A stretch of DNA of 64,000 bases from Polaribacter sp. Z022 (lineage in GTDB: Bacteria > Bacteroidota > Bacteroidia > Flavobacteriales > Flavobacteriaceae), in assembly GCF_023555495.1 (NCBI RefSeq), contig NZ_JALCZO010000001.1:620001-684000 (forward strand). The letters run 5' to 3'. Under the pieces are notes generated by a model. The model was not told the origin of the DNA and ran no database searches. It worked only from the letters and a program-made list of their open reading frames with translations. Made by a program: the position numbers and the translations under genes. Below, in pieces: positions 53,668 through 61,971 of the stretch. The stretch's first letter is position 1, and each line of letters opens with the position of its first letter.

Positions 53668-53688
53668 CAGTGTAAAGATAATTAAGTT

Positions 53689-53910
53689 ATGATAGCAAGC
53701 AATATTTTTAGATGGATTGGTAGTTTATTTACTGATTTATTATTTCTTCCTTTTGAGTGGTTACGTACAAGTGTAGCACATGCAGATTTAGGGTGGTGGG
53801 TTTCTAACGCCGTAAACTGGGGATTTCTAGTAGTTTTATTAGTTTTATTCGCTTATTGGATGGGACAATCTAGAAAATTTGTAAAAGAAGGAACTGAAGA
53901 CAGAGCTTAA
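53689..53910 (+). CDS. Small membrane protein (DUF6341-like)
   Basis: 73 residues with an amphipathic Trp-rich N-terminal half (FRWIGSLFTDLLFLPFEWLR), one clear transmembrane helix (about 44-60, WGFLVVLLVLFAYWMG) and a charged tail. It resembles the flavobacterial family I recall as DUF6341. It starts 41 bp from the divergent DUF6427-like gene and is 9 bp before trmB, so the two are co-transcribed. Function unknown. Confidence 0.75.
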   Translation: MIASNIFRWIGSLFTDLLFLPFEWLRTSVAHADLGWWVSNAVNWGFLVVLLVLFAYWMGQSRKFVKEGTEDRA

Positions 53911-53919
53911 TTTTACACA

Positions 53920-54591
53920 TTGGGAAGCAAAAACAAATTAAAACGTTTCAAAGAAAATGAAACGTTCAAAAATGTCATTCAACCAACAAGAGAAGAAGTT
54001 GTAACAGGTTTTTCTCATAAAGGTAAGTGGCATTCTTTTTTTGGAAACAACAATCCTATTGTTGTAGAGTTAGGTTGTGGTAAAGGAGAATATACTATAG
54101 CCTTAGCAAGAAAAAATCCAAATAAAAACTATATTGGTATAGATATTAAAGGTGCTCGTTTTTGGCGAGGAGCAAAAACTGCAATAGAAGAGAACTTACC
54201 TAATGTAGCTTTTGTTAGAACTCAAATAGAATTGGTAGATTTTATTTTTGCAGAAAATGAAGTGTCTGAAATTTGGATAACTTTCCCAGATCCACAAATT
54301 AAATTTCAACGCACCAAACATAGAATGACAAATTCTAGTTTTTTAAAGAAATATAATCATATTTTAAATGAAGAAGGAATCATGAATTTAAAAACAGATT
54401 CTGAATTTATGCATGGTTATACTTTGGGTTTATTACATGGAGAAGGACATGAAATTTTATATGCAAATCATAATGTATATAAAAATCAAGGAGCTCCAAA
54501 AGAAGTAACAGAAACCCAAACTTTCTATGAAAATCAATATTTAGAAGTAGGAAAACCAATTACTTATATTCAATTTAGGTTGAAATATTAG
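53920..54591 (+). CDS. trmB: tRNA (guanine-N7)-methyltransferase, TTG start
   Basis: 223 residues making m7G46 in tRNA from S-adenosylmethionine. SAM-binding ELGCGKGEYTIALA, then NYIGIDIKGARFWRGAKTA, and the family signature TFPDPQIKFQRTKHRM. The start is TTG at 53920; the only in-frame ATG is far inside the domain, and residues GSKNKLKRFKEN after the TTG are the normal family N-terminus. Confidence 0.94.
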   Translation: MGSKNKLKRFKENETFKNVIQPTREEVVTGFSHKGKWHSFFGNNNPIVVELGCGKGEYTIALARKNPNKNYIGIDIKGARFWRGAKTAIEENLPNVAFVRTQIELVDFIFAENEVSEIWITFPDPQIKFQRTKHRMTNSSFLKKYNHILNEEGIMNLKTDSEFMHGYTLGLLHGEGHEILYANHNVYKNQGAPKEVTETQTFYENQYLEVGKPITYIQFRLKY

Positions 54592-54613
54592 TAGGTTTTT
54601 ATATCTTCACTTC

Positions 54614-54946
54614 GTGAAAGAATCTGATAATTTTTTTGATAAAGTTTATAAAATAGCACGTTTAATTCCTCATGGTAGAGTTACGAGTTATGGAACAATT
54701 GCAACTTATTTAGGTGCAGCAAGATCTGCAAGAATGGTTGGTTGGGCTATGAACAAAGCACATTATTTAGAAGATATTCCTGCTCATAGAGTAGTAAATA
54801 GAAAAGGTATTCTTACAGGTAAACATCACTTTGATGGTACCAACTTAATGCAACAATTATTAGAAAGCGAAGGTGTTGTAGTTGTTGAAAATCAAATTCA
54901 AGATTTTGAAAAAATATTTTGGAATCCAACTAATGAATTGCACTAA
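54614..54946 (+). CDS. Alkyltransferase-like protein (MGMT family without active-site Cys)
   Basis: 110 residues with a GTG start at 54614. The helix-turn-helix region GRVTSYGTIATYLGAARSARMVGWAM is that of O6-alkylguanine-DNA alkyltransferase, but the PCHRV active site reads PAHRV (Ala57). It therefore cannot accept alkyl groups. Such ATL proteins bind O6-alkylguanine lesions and pass them to nucleotide excision repair. It follows trmB after 22 bp. Confidence 0.9.
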   Translation: MKESDNFFDKVYKIARLIPHGRVTSYGTIATYLGAARSARMVGWAMNKAHYLEDIPAHRVVNRKGILTGKHHFDGTNLMQQLLESEGVVVVENQIQDFEKIFWNPTNELH

Positions 54947-54961
54947 TTCTTGTTTGTGTAA

Positions 54962-54995
54962 AATAAAAAACCCCATCAAAATTTGATGAGATTTT
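54962..54995 (-). terminator. Terminator downstream of the 55018 gene
   Basis: Minus-strand CTCATCAAATTTTGATGGGG followed by six T residues; a short stem. Confidence 0.6.
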
Positions 54996-55017
54996 AATTA
55001 GAAAGTGGAGGCAAAGT

Positions 55018-55470
55018 TTATTTAATTTTGATAAAGCTTCCTTTATAAGTTTTATTTTTAAAACGCGAATTATAAAAATATTGATTGTTTCTAATTTTTG
55101 TAATTTCTGAGGTCAATTCTTGACCCACTTTAAACGAAGAACCATTTAGCTCTATATCTGTAATTACGAGTTTGTATTCGTATTTAGACAACCATTTAAT
55201 CTTTGCTTTAATGTATTTGTTATTAGGATGATATTCGTAGTAAAAACCATCTTTAATTTCAATTAAAATTTCTTTTTTACGAAAGTTATAGGTGTATTTT
55301 CCATCTTCTAAAACAACGTCTTTAACTTCTAAGTCATTTCCAATAGAATAAATTTTAGCATCTGTTTTAAAGTAGCTTACTTGTGCAATATCTTGAGAAA
55401 AAGATGTTTGATAATTAAAAGAAATTAGTATTAATAAAGTAATAAAAATAAGTTGCTTTCTACGTTTCAA
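55018..55470 (-). CDS. Secreted protein of unknown function, tandem copy 1
   Basis: 150 residues with a signal peptide (QLIFITLLILISFNYQTSFSQ). Mature domain of about 120 residues with KIYSIGNDLEVKDVVLEDGKYTYNFRKKEILIEIKDGFYYEYHPNNKYIKAK. It aligns end to end with the neighbour at 55644 (same length, same signal-peptide ending TSFSQD, shared VLEDGKYTY and YYEYHP.N..IKAKI.W.SEYEYKL). No family recognised. It ends in a terminator and is separated from copy 2 by another, so each is transcribed alone. Confidence 0.72.
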   Translation of the reverse strand: MKRRKQLIFITLLILISFNYQTSFSQDIAQVSYFKTDAKIYSIGNDLEVKDVVLEDGKYTYNFRKKEILIEIKDGFYYEYHPNNKYIKAKIKWLSKYEYKLVITDIELNGSSFKVGQELTSEITKIRNNQYFYNSRFKNKTYKGSFIKIK

Positions 55471-55593
55471 AATATTTGTTTTTAAATTCTGTGCGAAAGT
55501 ATACTTAGATAATGAAGTAGTTTTTTGTTACCGTTTGAAAAACAATTTTCTAATGATGAATTGCAATAAATTTTCGATAAACTAAAATGCCAA

Positions 55594-55621
55594 AACTCCT
55601 AATCGATTAAAATTAGGAGTT
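55594..55621 (-). terminator. Terminator downstream of the 55644 gene
   Basis: AACTCCTAAT (55594-55603) pairs with ATTAGGAGTT (55612-55621). Minus-strand T-rich tail is short. Confidence 0.65.
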
Positions 55622-55643
55622 GAATTTATTTTTAAAACTAGTT

Positions 55644-56096
55644 TTATTTTACTTTTTTAAAACTACCTTTTCCAGTTTTGTTATTAAAACGAGAAGTATA
55701 AAAGTATTCATCTCCTTTAATTTTTACAATTTCTGCAGTAAGTTCATCACCAACCTTAAAAGGAACACCTCTTCTTTCAATATCTACAATAATAAGTTTG
55801 TATTCATATTCAGAAATCCAATCAATTTTAGCTTTAATAAACTCATTTTTAGGGTGATATTCGTAATAAATACCATTTTTAATTTCTATTAAAATATCAT
55901 TTTCTCTAAACTTGTAGGTGTATTTGCCATCTTCTAAGACAGCGTTGTTTACAACTATATCATTAGAAATAGAATACATTTTAGACACAGGTTTTAAGTA
56001 AATACTTTGTGCTAAATCTTGAGAAAAAGAAGTCTGAAAATTAAAAGAAATAAACAGTAAGAATATCACAGACCTTAGGGTGTTTGTGCTTTTCAT
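55644..56096 (-). CDS. Secreted protein of unknown function, tandem copy 2
   Basis: 150 residues with a signal peptide (SVIFLLFISFNFQTSFSQ). Paralogue of the gene at 55018, differing by scattered substitutions (KMYSISNDIVVNNAVLEDGKYTYKF, IYYEYHPKNEFIKAKIDW). Both end in a basic lysine-rich tail with GKGSFKKVK or KGSFIKIK. The pair arose by tandem duplication. No catalytic residues can be proposed. Confidence 0.72.
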   Translation of the reverse strand: MKSTNTLRSVIFLLFISFNFQTSFSQDLAQSIYLKPVSKMYSISNDIVVNNAVLEDGKYTYKFRENDILIEIKNGIYYEYHPKNEFIKAKIDWISEYEYKLIIVDIERRGVPFKVGDELTAEIVKIKGDEYFYTSRFNNKTGKGSFKKVK

Positions 56097-56226
56097 AATT
56101 TTGGGGGATTAAATTATTTTTCTAAATATAATAAATTTTTTTTAAAATGGTATATAAGTCTGATTTAAAATATTTTAATAATAGTATTTACTGCATATAT
56201 TTCATTAATAAGTTTTTTAAAAAAAG

Positions 56227-56234
56227 TATCTTTG
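56227..56234 (+). promoter_or_regulatory. -7 promoter box of mrp
   Basis: TATCTTTG matches TAnnTTTG, 35 bp before the mrp start. Confidence 0.5.
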
Positions 56235-56269
56235 TAAGTCTAAAAATTAAATAAATTAAAATCTCTAAA

Positions 56270-57403
56270 ATGAGTTTTAAAAAACAAGATATATATAAAG
56301 CATTAGAAACTATTACAGCTCCTGGTGAGGGTAAGAGTTTAATAGAAAATAATAATGTTACAAATGTAGTAACTTTTGGCAATGAGGTAATTGTAGATGT
56401 TACTATAAGCAATCCTACTTTACAGGCTAAAAAGAAAATTGAAACAGAAATTACAAAAGTAATTCAATCTAAAGTAGATGAAAATATTGATGTAAAAATC
56501 AATTTAAAAGTAGTTGCAGCTGCTCCAAAAGAAAATCCTAACTTAATTAGAGGAAAAGAAATTCCTAATATTAAAAATATTATTGCAATTGCATCTGGTA
56601 AAGGTGGTGTAGGTAAATCTACTATAACTGCTAATACAGCTATTGCATTATCTAAAATGGGCTTTAATGTAGGTGTTTTAGATGCAGATGTTTATGGTCC
56701 TTCTCAGCACATTATGTTTAATGTAGAAAGAGAAAAACCACTTTCTGTTAAAGTTGAAGGTCGTTCTAAAATGAAACCGATAGAAAATTATGGTGTTAAA
56801 TTATTGTCTTTAGGGTTTTTTACAGATCCAGATCAAGCAGTAATTTGGAGAGGTCCTATGGCTTCTAAAGCCTTAAATCAATTAATTTTTGATGCAGATT
56901 GGGGAGAATTAGATTTTCTTTTAATTGATTTACCTCCAGGAACAGGAGATGTACATTTATCTATTGTACAAGCTTTACCAATTAATGGTGCAGTTGTAGT
57001 AAGTACACCTCAAAATATTGCTTTAGCAGATGCTAAAAAAGGGGTTGCAATGTTTAAACAAGAAAACATTAATGTACCAGTTTTAGGAATCATAGAAAAC
57101 ATGGCATATTTTACTCCAGAAGAATTACCTAATAATAAATATTATATCTTTGGACAAGATGGAGCAAAAAATTTAGCAGAAGATATTGATACTAAATTTT
57201 TAGGAGAAGTGCCATTGGTACAAAGTATTAGAGAATCTGGAGATGTTGGTCATCCAGTAGCGTTACAAGAAGGTACAATTTTAGAGAAATCATTTAATGA
57301 TATTACTAAAGAAATGGTTTCAGAATTATTAAAAAGAAATGCTAATTTGCCTCCAACAGAAGTTGTTAGAATTACAACTATGAGTGGATGTAGCACAAAA
57401 TAA
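56270..57403 (+). CDS. mrp: Mrp/NBP35 family ATP-binding iron-sulfur carrier
   Basis: 377 residues. N-terminal MIP18/DUF59-type domain (about 1-85), then the deviant Walker A GKGGVGKST, NVGVLDADVYGPSQH, DLPPGTGDVHLS and the signature ALADAKKGVAMF. ATP-dependent scaffold or carrier for Fe-S cluster assembly. The next gene, 9 bp downstream, is a NifU C-terminal-type Fe-S scaffold, supporting the role. Confidence 0.94.
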   Translation: MSFKKQDIYKALETITAPGEGKSLIENNNVTNVVTFGNEVIVDVTISNPTLQAKKKIETEITKVIQSKVDENIDVKINLKVVAAAPKENPNLIRGKEIPNIKNIIAIASGKGGVGKSTITANTAIALSKMGFNVGVLDADVYGPSQHIMFNVEREKPLSVKVEGRSKMKPIENYGVKLLSLGFFTDPDQAVIWRGPMASKALNQLIFDADWGELDFLLIDLPPGTGDVHLSIVQALPINGAVVVSTPQNIALADAKKGVAMFKQENINVPVLGIIENMAYFTPEELPNNKYYIFGQDGAKNLAEDIDTKFLGEVPLVQSIRESGDVGHPVALQEGTILEKSFNDITKEMVSELLKRNANLPPTEVVRITTMSGCSTK

Positions 57404-57412
57404 ATTAGATTT

Positions 57413-57649
57413 ATGACAGCAGAAGAAACACTAAGTAATGTAGAAAAAGCTTTAGATGAAATCCGTCCTTTTTTAATTAGTGATGGGGGTAATATTAAAC
57501 TTTTATCTATAGAAGATACTATTGTAAAAGTACAATTAGAAGGTGCTTGTACAGGTTGCTCTGTAAATCAAATGACATTAAAAAACGGAGTAGAAGCAAC
57601 AGTAAAAAAGTATGCTCCACAAATTAAAGAAGTAATTAATGTAGGGTAA
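57413..57649 (+). CDS. NifU C-terminal domain Fe-S scaffold protein (NfuA-like)
   Basis: 78 residues, a stand-alone NifU C-terminal domain. Contains RPFLISDGGNIKLL and the cluster-binding CTGCSVNQMTLKNGVE (CxxC). It binds a [4Fe-4S] cluster between subunits and passes it on. Starts 9 bp after mrp, same operon. Confidence 0.94.
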   Translation: MTAEETLSNVEKALDEIRPFLISDGGNIKLLSIEDTIVKVQLEGACTGCSVNQMTLKNGVEATVKKYAPQIKEVINVG

Positions 57650-57692
57650 TTCTTATGTGACTTTTGTCACACTTAGAATTATTTGATTTGGT

Positions 57693-57700
57693 TATTTTTG
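57693..57700 (+). promoter_or_regulatory. -7 promoter box of the flavin reductase gene
   Basis: TATTTTTG, 22 bp before the ATG at 57723. Confidence 0.5.
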
Positions 57701-57722
57701 GACAACTCTTATTTTTAATGGT

Positions 57723-58778
57723 ATGATAACAACAGATATTTTAATTATTGGAGCTGGCCCTACAGGTTTATTTACTGTTTTTGAAGCTGGCTTATTAAAG
57801 TTACGCTGTCATTTAATTGATGCACTTCCACAAGCTGGAGGGCAATGTTCAGAAATTTATCCTAAAAAACCAATTTACGATATTCCTGCTTATCCAGAAA
57901 TTTTAGCTGGTGACTTAACAGATAAATTAATGGAACAAATTAAACAATTTGAACCAGGATTTACCTTAGGAGAAAGAGCAGATACTGTAGAAAAACAAGA
58001 AGATGGTACTTTTATAGTAACTACAAATAAAGGAACAAAACACCATGCTCCAATTGTAGCAATTGCAGGAGGTTTAGGAAGTTTTGAACCTAGAAAACCG
58101 CCAATTCCTAATATTGCAGATTTTGAAGATAAAGGAGTTGAGTATATTATTAGAGATCCTGAGTTTTATAGAAATAAAAAAGTAGTTATTTCTGGTGGAG
58201 GTGATTCTGCCTTAGATTGGTCTATTTTTTTAACAGATGTTGCTTCAGAGGTTACTTTAATTCATAGAAGAAATGAGTTTAGAGGTGCTTTAGATTCTGT
58301 AGACAAAGTACAAGAATTAAAAGACGAAGGTAAAATTAGAATGATAACTCCTGCAGAAGTAAAAGGTATTGTAGGAACAGATAAAGTAACTGGTGTTTCT
58401 GTTGTAAAAAAGGGTGAAGAACCATTTACTATTGCAACAGATCATTTTATTCCATTGTTTGGTTTGTCACCAAAATTAGGTCCTATTGCAAATTGGGGAT
58501 TAGAAATAGAAAAAAATGCCATAAAAGTTAACAATGCTTTAGATTATCAAACTAATATTCCTGGTATTTATGCCATTGGAGATGTTAACACATATCCAGG
58601 AAAATTAAAATTGATTTTATGTGGATTTCATGAAGCTACATTAATGTGTCAAAGTGCTTATCAAAGAATATTTCCAGATAAAAAATATGTAATGAAATAC
58701 ACAACAGTTGGTGGTGTAGATGGTTTTGATGGAACTAGAAAAGAAGCACCTAAAGCTGTAGTTAAAAAGATAGAGTAA
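57723..58778 (+). CDS. Ferredoxin/flavodoxin-NADP reductase, thioredoxin-reductase-like (FAD)
   Basis: 351 residues. FAD site IIGAGPTGLFTVFEAGLL, NADPH site VVISGGGDSALDWSI, and the C-terminal FAD contact GIYAIGDVNTYPGKLKLILCGFHEA. There is no CxxC redox pair, so it is the ferredoxin-NADP reductase type related to TrxR rather than a thioredoxin reductase. Mapped downstream of Fe-S assembly genes, it may supply electrons to them (inference). It has its own promoter box. Confidence 0.9.
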   Translation: MITTDILIIGAGPTGLFTVFEAGLLKLRCHLIDALPQAGGQCSEIYPKKPIYDIPAYPEILAGDLTDKLMEQIKQFEPGFTLGERADTVEKQEDGTFIVTTNKGTKHHAPIVAIAGGLGSFEPRKPPIPNIADFEDKGVEYIIRDPEFYRNKKVVISGGGDSALDWSIFLTDVASEVTLIHRRNEFRGALDSVDKVQELKDEGKIRMITPAEVKGIVGTDKVTGVSVVKKGEEPFTIATDHFIPLFGLSPKLGPIANWGLEIEKNAIKVNNALDYQTNIPGIYAIGDVNTYPGKLKLILCGFHEATLMCQSAYQRIFPDKKYVMKYTTVGGVDGFDGTRKEAPKAVVKKIE

Positions 58779-58816
58779 TCCTACTTAACACTTAGAGTTG
58801 ATAGTCGTTATTTTAA

Positions 58817-59170
58817 TTAATTTAAAAGCATAGGATAATCAATTTCTGTAAAATCAATTAGGTCACTTTTATAATTATTATCAATACCTAGTAAAATACG
58901 TAATGCTTTAATTTCATTTAAATCAAATATTAATATTAAATTTTGATGAGAAGTAGGAATTGGTATTTTTCTTTTCTGAACATAATAATCCTTAAAACCT
59001 AACCAATAATAAACATCTATTTGTGATACGTAATATTTAAATTTATAAAGTTGATCTTTTGTAAATTGAAAGAAAATATTATTAAAAGTTAAAGCATATG
59101 TATTACAATCCTTACAAAAAGAAAGTTCTCCGTTTTTTACCCTTGCTATAATTTCTGAATTTTGACACAT
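58817..59170 (-). CDS. Small cytoplasmic protein (DUF6686-like)
   Basis: 117 residues, no signal or membrane segment. It has a zinc-ribbon-like CKDC (19-22) after Cys2, and the conserved-looking LSFCKDCNTYALTFNNIFF. It resembles a small flavobacterial family I recall as DUF6686, uncertain. Located 20 bp after the PepSY gene on the same strand and probably co-transcribed with the iron operon. Function unknown. Confidence 0.6.
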   Translation of the reverse strand: MCQNSEIIARVKNGELSFCKDCNTYALTFNNIFFQFTKDQLYKFKYYVSQIDVYYWLGFKDYYVQKRKIPIPTSHQNLILIFDLNEIKALRILLGIDNNYKSDLIDFTEIDYPMLLN

Positions 59171-59190
59171 CGTTTTTTTATGAAAAATTA

Positions 59191-61254
59191 TTATGCTTTT
59201 CTCCAGAGATTTAAGTTTCTAATTAAGAAAACACTGGCAGTAGAAACTAGAGCTAACATAAATATTTCTGATATGTTAGAACTTTCTAATATGATAGCTT
59301 CTATAAAGTGATAAATGTTGTAAATACCAGCAATTATTGCCCAAATAAAAGACATCCAAATAAACCATTTTTTAGAAACTTCTAAGGTTAATAAAGCAAA
59401 AAACAAACAAAGACCTTCAAAAATAATTCTATAAATATGATGTGCTAAAGGCGCTTCTCCTGTTGCGTTTTCTAAAATTAAAGTTTCATTATAATAGATG
59501 TTAAAAAGGCCATACATGTGGTGTACAATCCAACCCATTCCTAAAAATAGCCAAAGGATTACAATTTTTGTTTTCATAGGTATTTCGTTTTTATTTATTT
59601 CTGTTTTTGATGTTTTTTCTATTTTAGAAGTTGTTTTGCTTTTTTCTTCTAACAACAATTGTTTTCTGTTTTTATAATCTATTGGATGTTTGGTAAAAGC
59701 ACTTTGTTCTTTAATTGTAGGTTTAATTTTTAAATACACTAGAAAAGCTGTTGTAGATAAGAATATCCAAAGAATATCTACAGAGAAAATTTCTATTTGA
59801 TTATTCTTATATGTATTCCAAATCCAATTATTAGATACAATACCGTTTACAATTGGAATTAAAATACCTAAAATTGCACCAGATAATAAGGTTGTTTTGT
59901 TGGTAAAATAATTATCTCTTTTGTATCTAAAATAGAGAGTTGCAATGAACCAAGTTGTAAAAAAGAAAAAGTACAATATGTCCATTCTTTGGTTCATATA
60001 AGATTCTGGCAATAACTTTACTAAAAGAAAAGATAAAGCTGTAATAGGAAACATAGACAAGCAAATTGCCAAATAAAAATGACCAACTTTTGTGGTGTAC
60101 AAACGTTGTTTTAGAGTCATGCTTTTTTTATTACGTGCTTCTATGTAAATTAAGACTCCAGTTATAATTACAAAACAGGTAATAAAAGCCAGTATAAAAT
60201 AGATGATTTTAACCCAGAATCCGCCAAAATCTGCAAAATGTAATCTAGCTAATAATCTTTGAGAATCTTCTAGGTAACTTAATTTATTGGGGTCTTTAAT
60301 TTCTTCAATTTTACCTGTGTAAGCATTGTAAACAATTCTACCAATACCAATATATTTTTCTTGGTCACTTAGTTCTCCAATTAAAACATACTCCATATTA
60401 TTGCCTTTATAATTTCTTATAAAAGCTCTTGTTAAATGAAATTCATTCCAAGTATCGTTTGTTTTCTTAGCAAAAGAATTAAAGCTAAAAACTTCTTGAT
60501 TGGTTGTTTTTACCCACTCATAATTTTTTCTTGCAGGACGTACATCTTCAATTAATTTATCTTGATTACCATTATATAAAAATGTGGCAGGTAAGAGTAC
60601 TAAAATACCTATGCCTAGATAGGCTCCTGTTACTGCAAATATAAATTGAAAAGGTAAACCAATAATTCCAAGAGCAGTATGAGAATCTGTCCAAATACGT
60701 TTTAAAGTTACTTTTGGATTAAATTGATAAAAATTTGAAACTATTTTTTTCCAATGTATAATTACACCAGTTACAATAGCAAATAAAAAAAATAGCGAAA
60801 CAAAACCCGATAAATATTGCCCTATAAAAGGAAGTTGCCTAAAATAATGTAATCTATATAAAAACTCTCCTAAGCTATATTGTTCTTCATAAGTTTTTTC
60901 TTCAAAAGTATTGGTGCCTATAAAAAATATCTTTCTTTCAAGGTCAATTTTATTGTTAATTGAGTCTTTTTGTATATCAAGAGCAACAGAAATTTTATCA
61001 CTTTTAAAATTTAGATTTAATTGTAAATCTCTACCTGTTAAATTGTACTCTTTGTCTAGATTGTTTAATATTTTATCAAAATCTACATTTTTTTTCTCAA
61101 TATGTTTTACTTCTTTTCCCTCTTCCCATAAAGAAATTTCGTCTTTAAATAAAGAAAAAGCACCAGCAAAGAAAATTACATAAAGAGCTACACTTATTAC
61201 AATGCCACTTACTGTGTGTGTATTAAAAAATACATTATAATTTCTTTTACTCAT
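59191..61254 (-). CDS. PepSY-associated transmembrane protein (iron-uptake type)
   Basis: 687 residues from ATG 61254, which overlaps the stop of the upstream gene as TAATG; the frame reaches 61341 but without a matching start. An N-terminal helix (YNVFFNTHTVSGIVISVALYVI) and periplasmic PepSY regions are followed by several helices with HIHxALGI-like elements (SHTALGIIGLPFQ, RLHYFRQLPF). The C-terminal half has about eight more helices. PepSY-TM proteins lie beside siderophore receptors, and some reduce ferric iron in the periplasm (family knowledge). Confidence 0.82.
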   Translation of the reverse strand: MSKRNYNVFFNTHTVSGIVISVALYVIFFAGAFSLFKDEISLWEEGKEVKHIEKKNVDFDKILNNLDKEYNLTGRDLQLNLNFKSDKISVALDIQKDSINNKIDLERKIFFIGTNTFEEKTYEEQYSLGEFLYRLHYFRQLPFIGQYLSGFVSLFFLFAIVTGVIIHWKKIVSNFYQFNPKVTLKRIWTDSHTALGIIGLPFQFIFAVTGAYLGIGILVLLPATFLYNGNQDKLIEDVRPARKNYEWVKTTNQEVFSFNSFAKKTNDTWNEFHLTRAFIRNYKGNNMEYVLIGELSDQEKYIGIGRIVYNAYTGKIEEIKDPNKLSYLEDSQRLLARLHFADFGGFWVKIIYFILAFITCFVIITGVLIYIEARNKKSMTLKQRLYTTKVGHFYLAICLSMFPITALSFLLVKLLPESYMNQRMDILYFFFFTTWFIATLYFRYKRDNYFTNKTTLLSGAILGILIPIVNGIVSNNWIWNTYKNNQIEIFSVDILWIFLSTTAFLVYLKIKPTIKEQSAFTKHPIDYKNRKQLLLEEKSKTTSKIEKTSKTEINKNEIPMKTKIVILWLFLGMGWIVHHMYGLFNIYYNETLILENATGEAPLAHHIYRIIFEGLCLFFALLTLEVSKKWFIWMSFIWAIIAGIYNIYHFIEAIILESSNISEIFMLALVSTASVFLIRNLNLWRKA

Positions 61255-61556
61255 TATATAAAAGGATTTTGTTGTTTTCCATAAAAGTAGATAGCATAAA
61301 GAAGCACAGATATTAATAGATATAAAGCCCAAACTTTCCATCCGTTTTTAAACAAATAAGGAATAATTAATAATACTCCCCAAAGAATAAAAACAGTATA
61401 AATAGATGTTATTAAAACTTCTTTATGGTTTGGTAACCATAAGGCTAATGATAAATGAAAAAGTGCAGTTATTATATAACCTCCTATTATTCCTGCAGTT
61501 ATTTTAGCAAATTTTTGCCATGAGTTAGTTGTTAAATACTTTTTGTTTGCAGGCAT
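61254..61556 (-). CDS. Small membrane protein, DUF3649-like, iron-uptake operon
   Basis: 100 residues with three hydrophobic helices (AKITAGIIGGYIITALFHLSLALW, LITSIYTVFILWGVLLIIPYLF, VWALYLLISVLLYAIYF). Size and the GGYxxxxLFHLSLAxxLP pattern fit DUF3649, which pairs with DUF3325 and PepSY next to TonB-dependent siderophore receptors. Gap to the previous gene is 1 nt, and its stop overlaps the PepSY start, so translation is coupled. Confidence 0.7.
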   Translation of the reverse strand: MPANKKYLTTNSWQKFAKITAGIIGGYIITALFHLSLALWLPNHKEVLITSIYTVFILWGVLLIIPYLFKNGWKVWALYLLISVLLYAIYFYGKQQNPFI

Positions 61557-61557
61557 T

Positions 61558-61893
61558 TTATAGGTTTAAAATTGTTTCTAGAATTAGAGAGGTAATACAT
61601 AGAACTATAATGTGTTTTTTAGTAAATATTTTTAATGGATACAAAACAATAATTAAACTTAATATTGTAGATAAAGTAAAAATCCAAAAGAGAAAACCAC
61701 TTGTTAATCCGAAAAAAAATAGAGAAAATGTAAGTGTTATAAATAAAACTAAAAGACTTAAATATTTTGTTTTTTTTATATTTTCTTGTAGCCAAATATC
61801 TATAAAGACGTTTTTATCTAATTGAACTTTTTTAGAAGTATTGTACAAAAAATAACTCCCTATTAAAATTGTAAAAATTAAAAGACTAACCAT
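61558..61893 (-). CDS. Small membrane protein, DUF3325-like, iron-uptake operon
   Basis: 111 residues with an N-terminal helix, an amphipathic middle (LDKNVFIDIWLQENIKKTKYL) and two to three further helices. GxTSGFLFWIFTLSTILSLIIVLYPL fits DUF3325. It is 78 bp after the TonB receptor stop and 1 nt before the DUF3649-like gene. Role in iron uptake is by association only. Confidence 0.68.
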   Translation of the reverse strand: MVSLLIFTILIGSYFLYNTSKKVQLDKNVFIDIWLQENIKKTKYLSLLVLFITLTFSLFFFGLTSGFLFWIFTLSTILSLIIVLYPLKIFTKKHIIVLCITSLILETILNL

Positions 61894-61971
61894 ATTTTTT
61901 ATTAGAGTAGCAAAACTCTAAACAGTTGTTTAGAGCTTTGCAGTTTACTAAAATCAACTAAAAAACTTATT

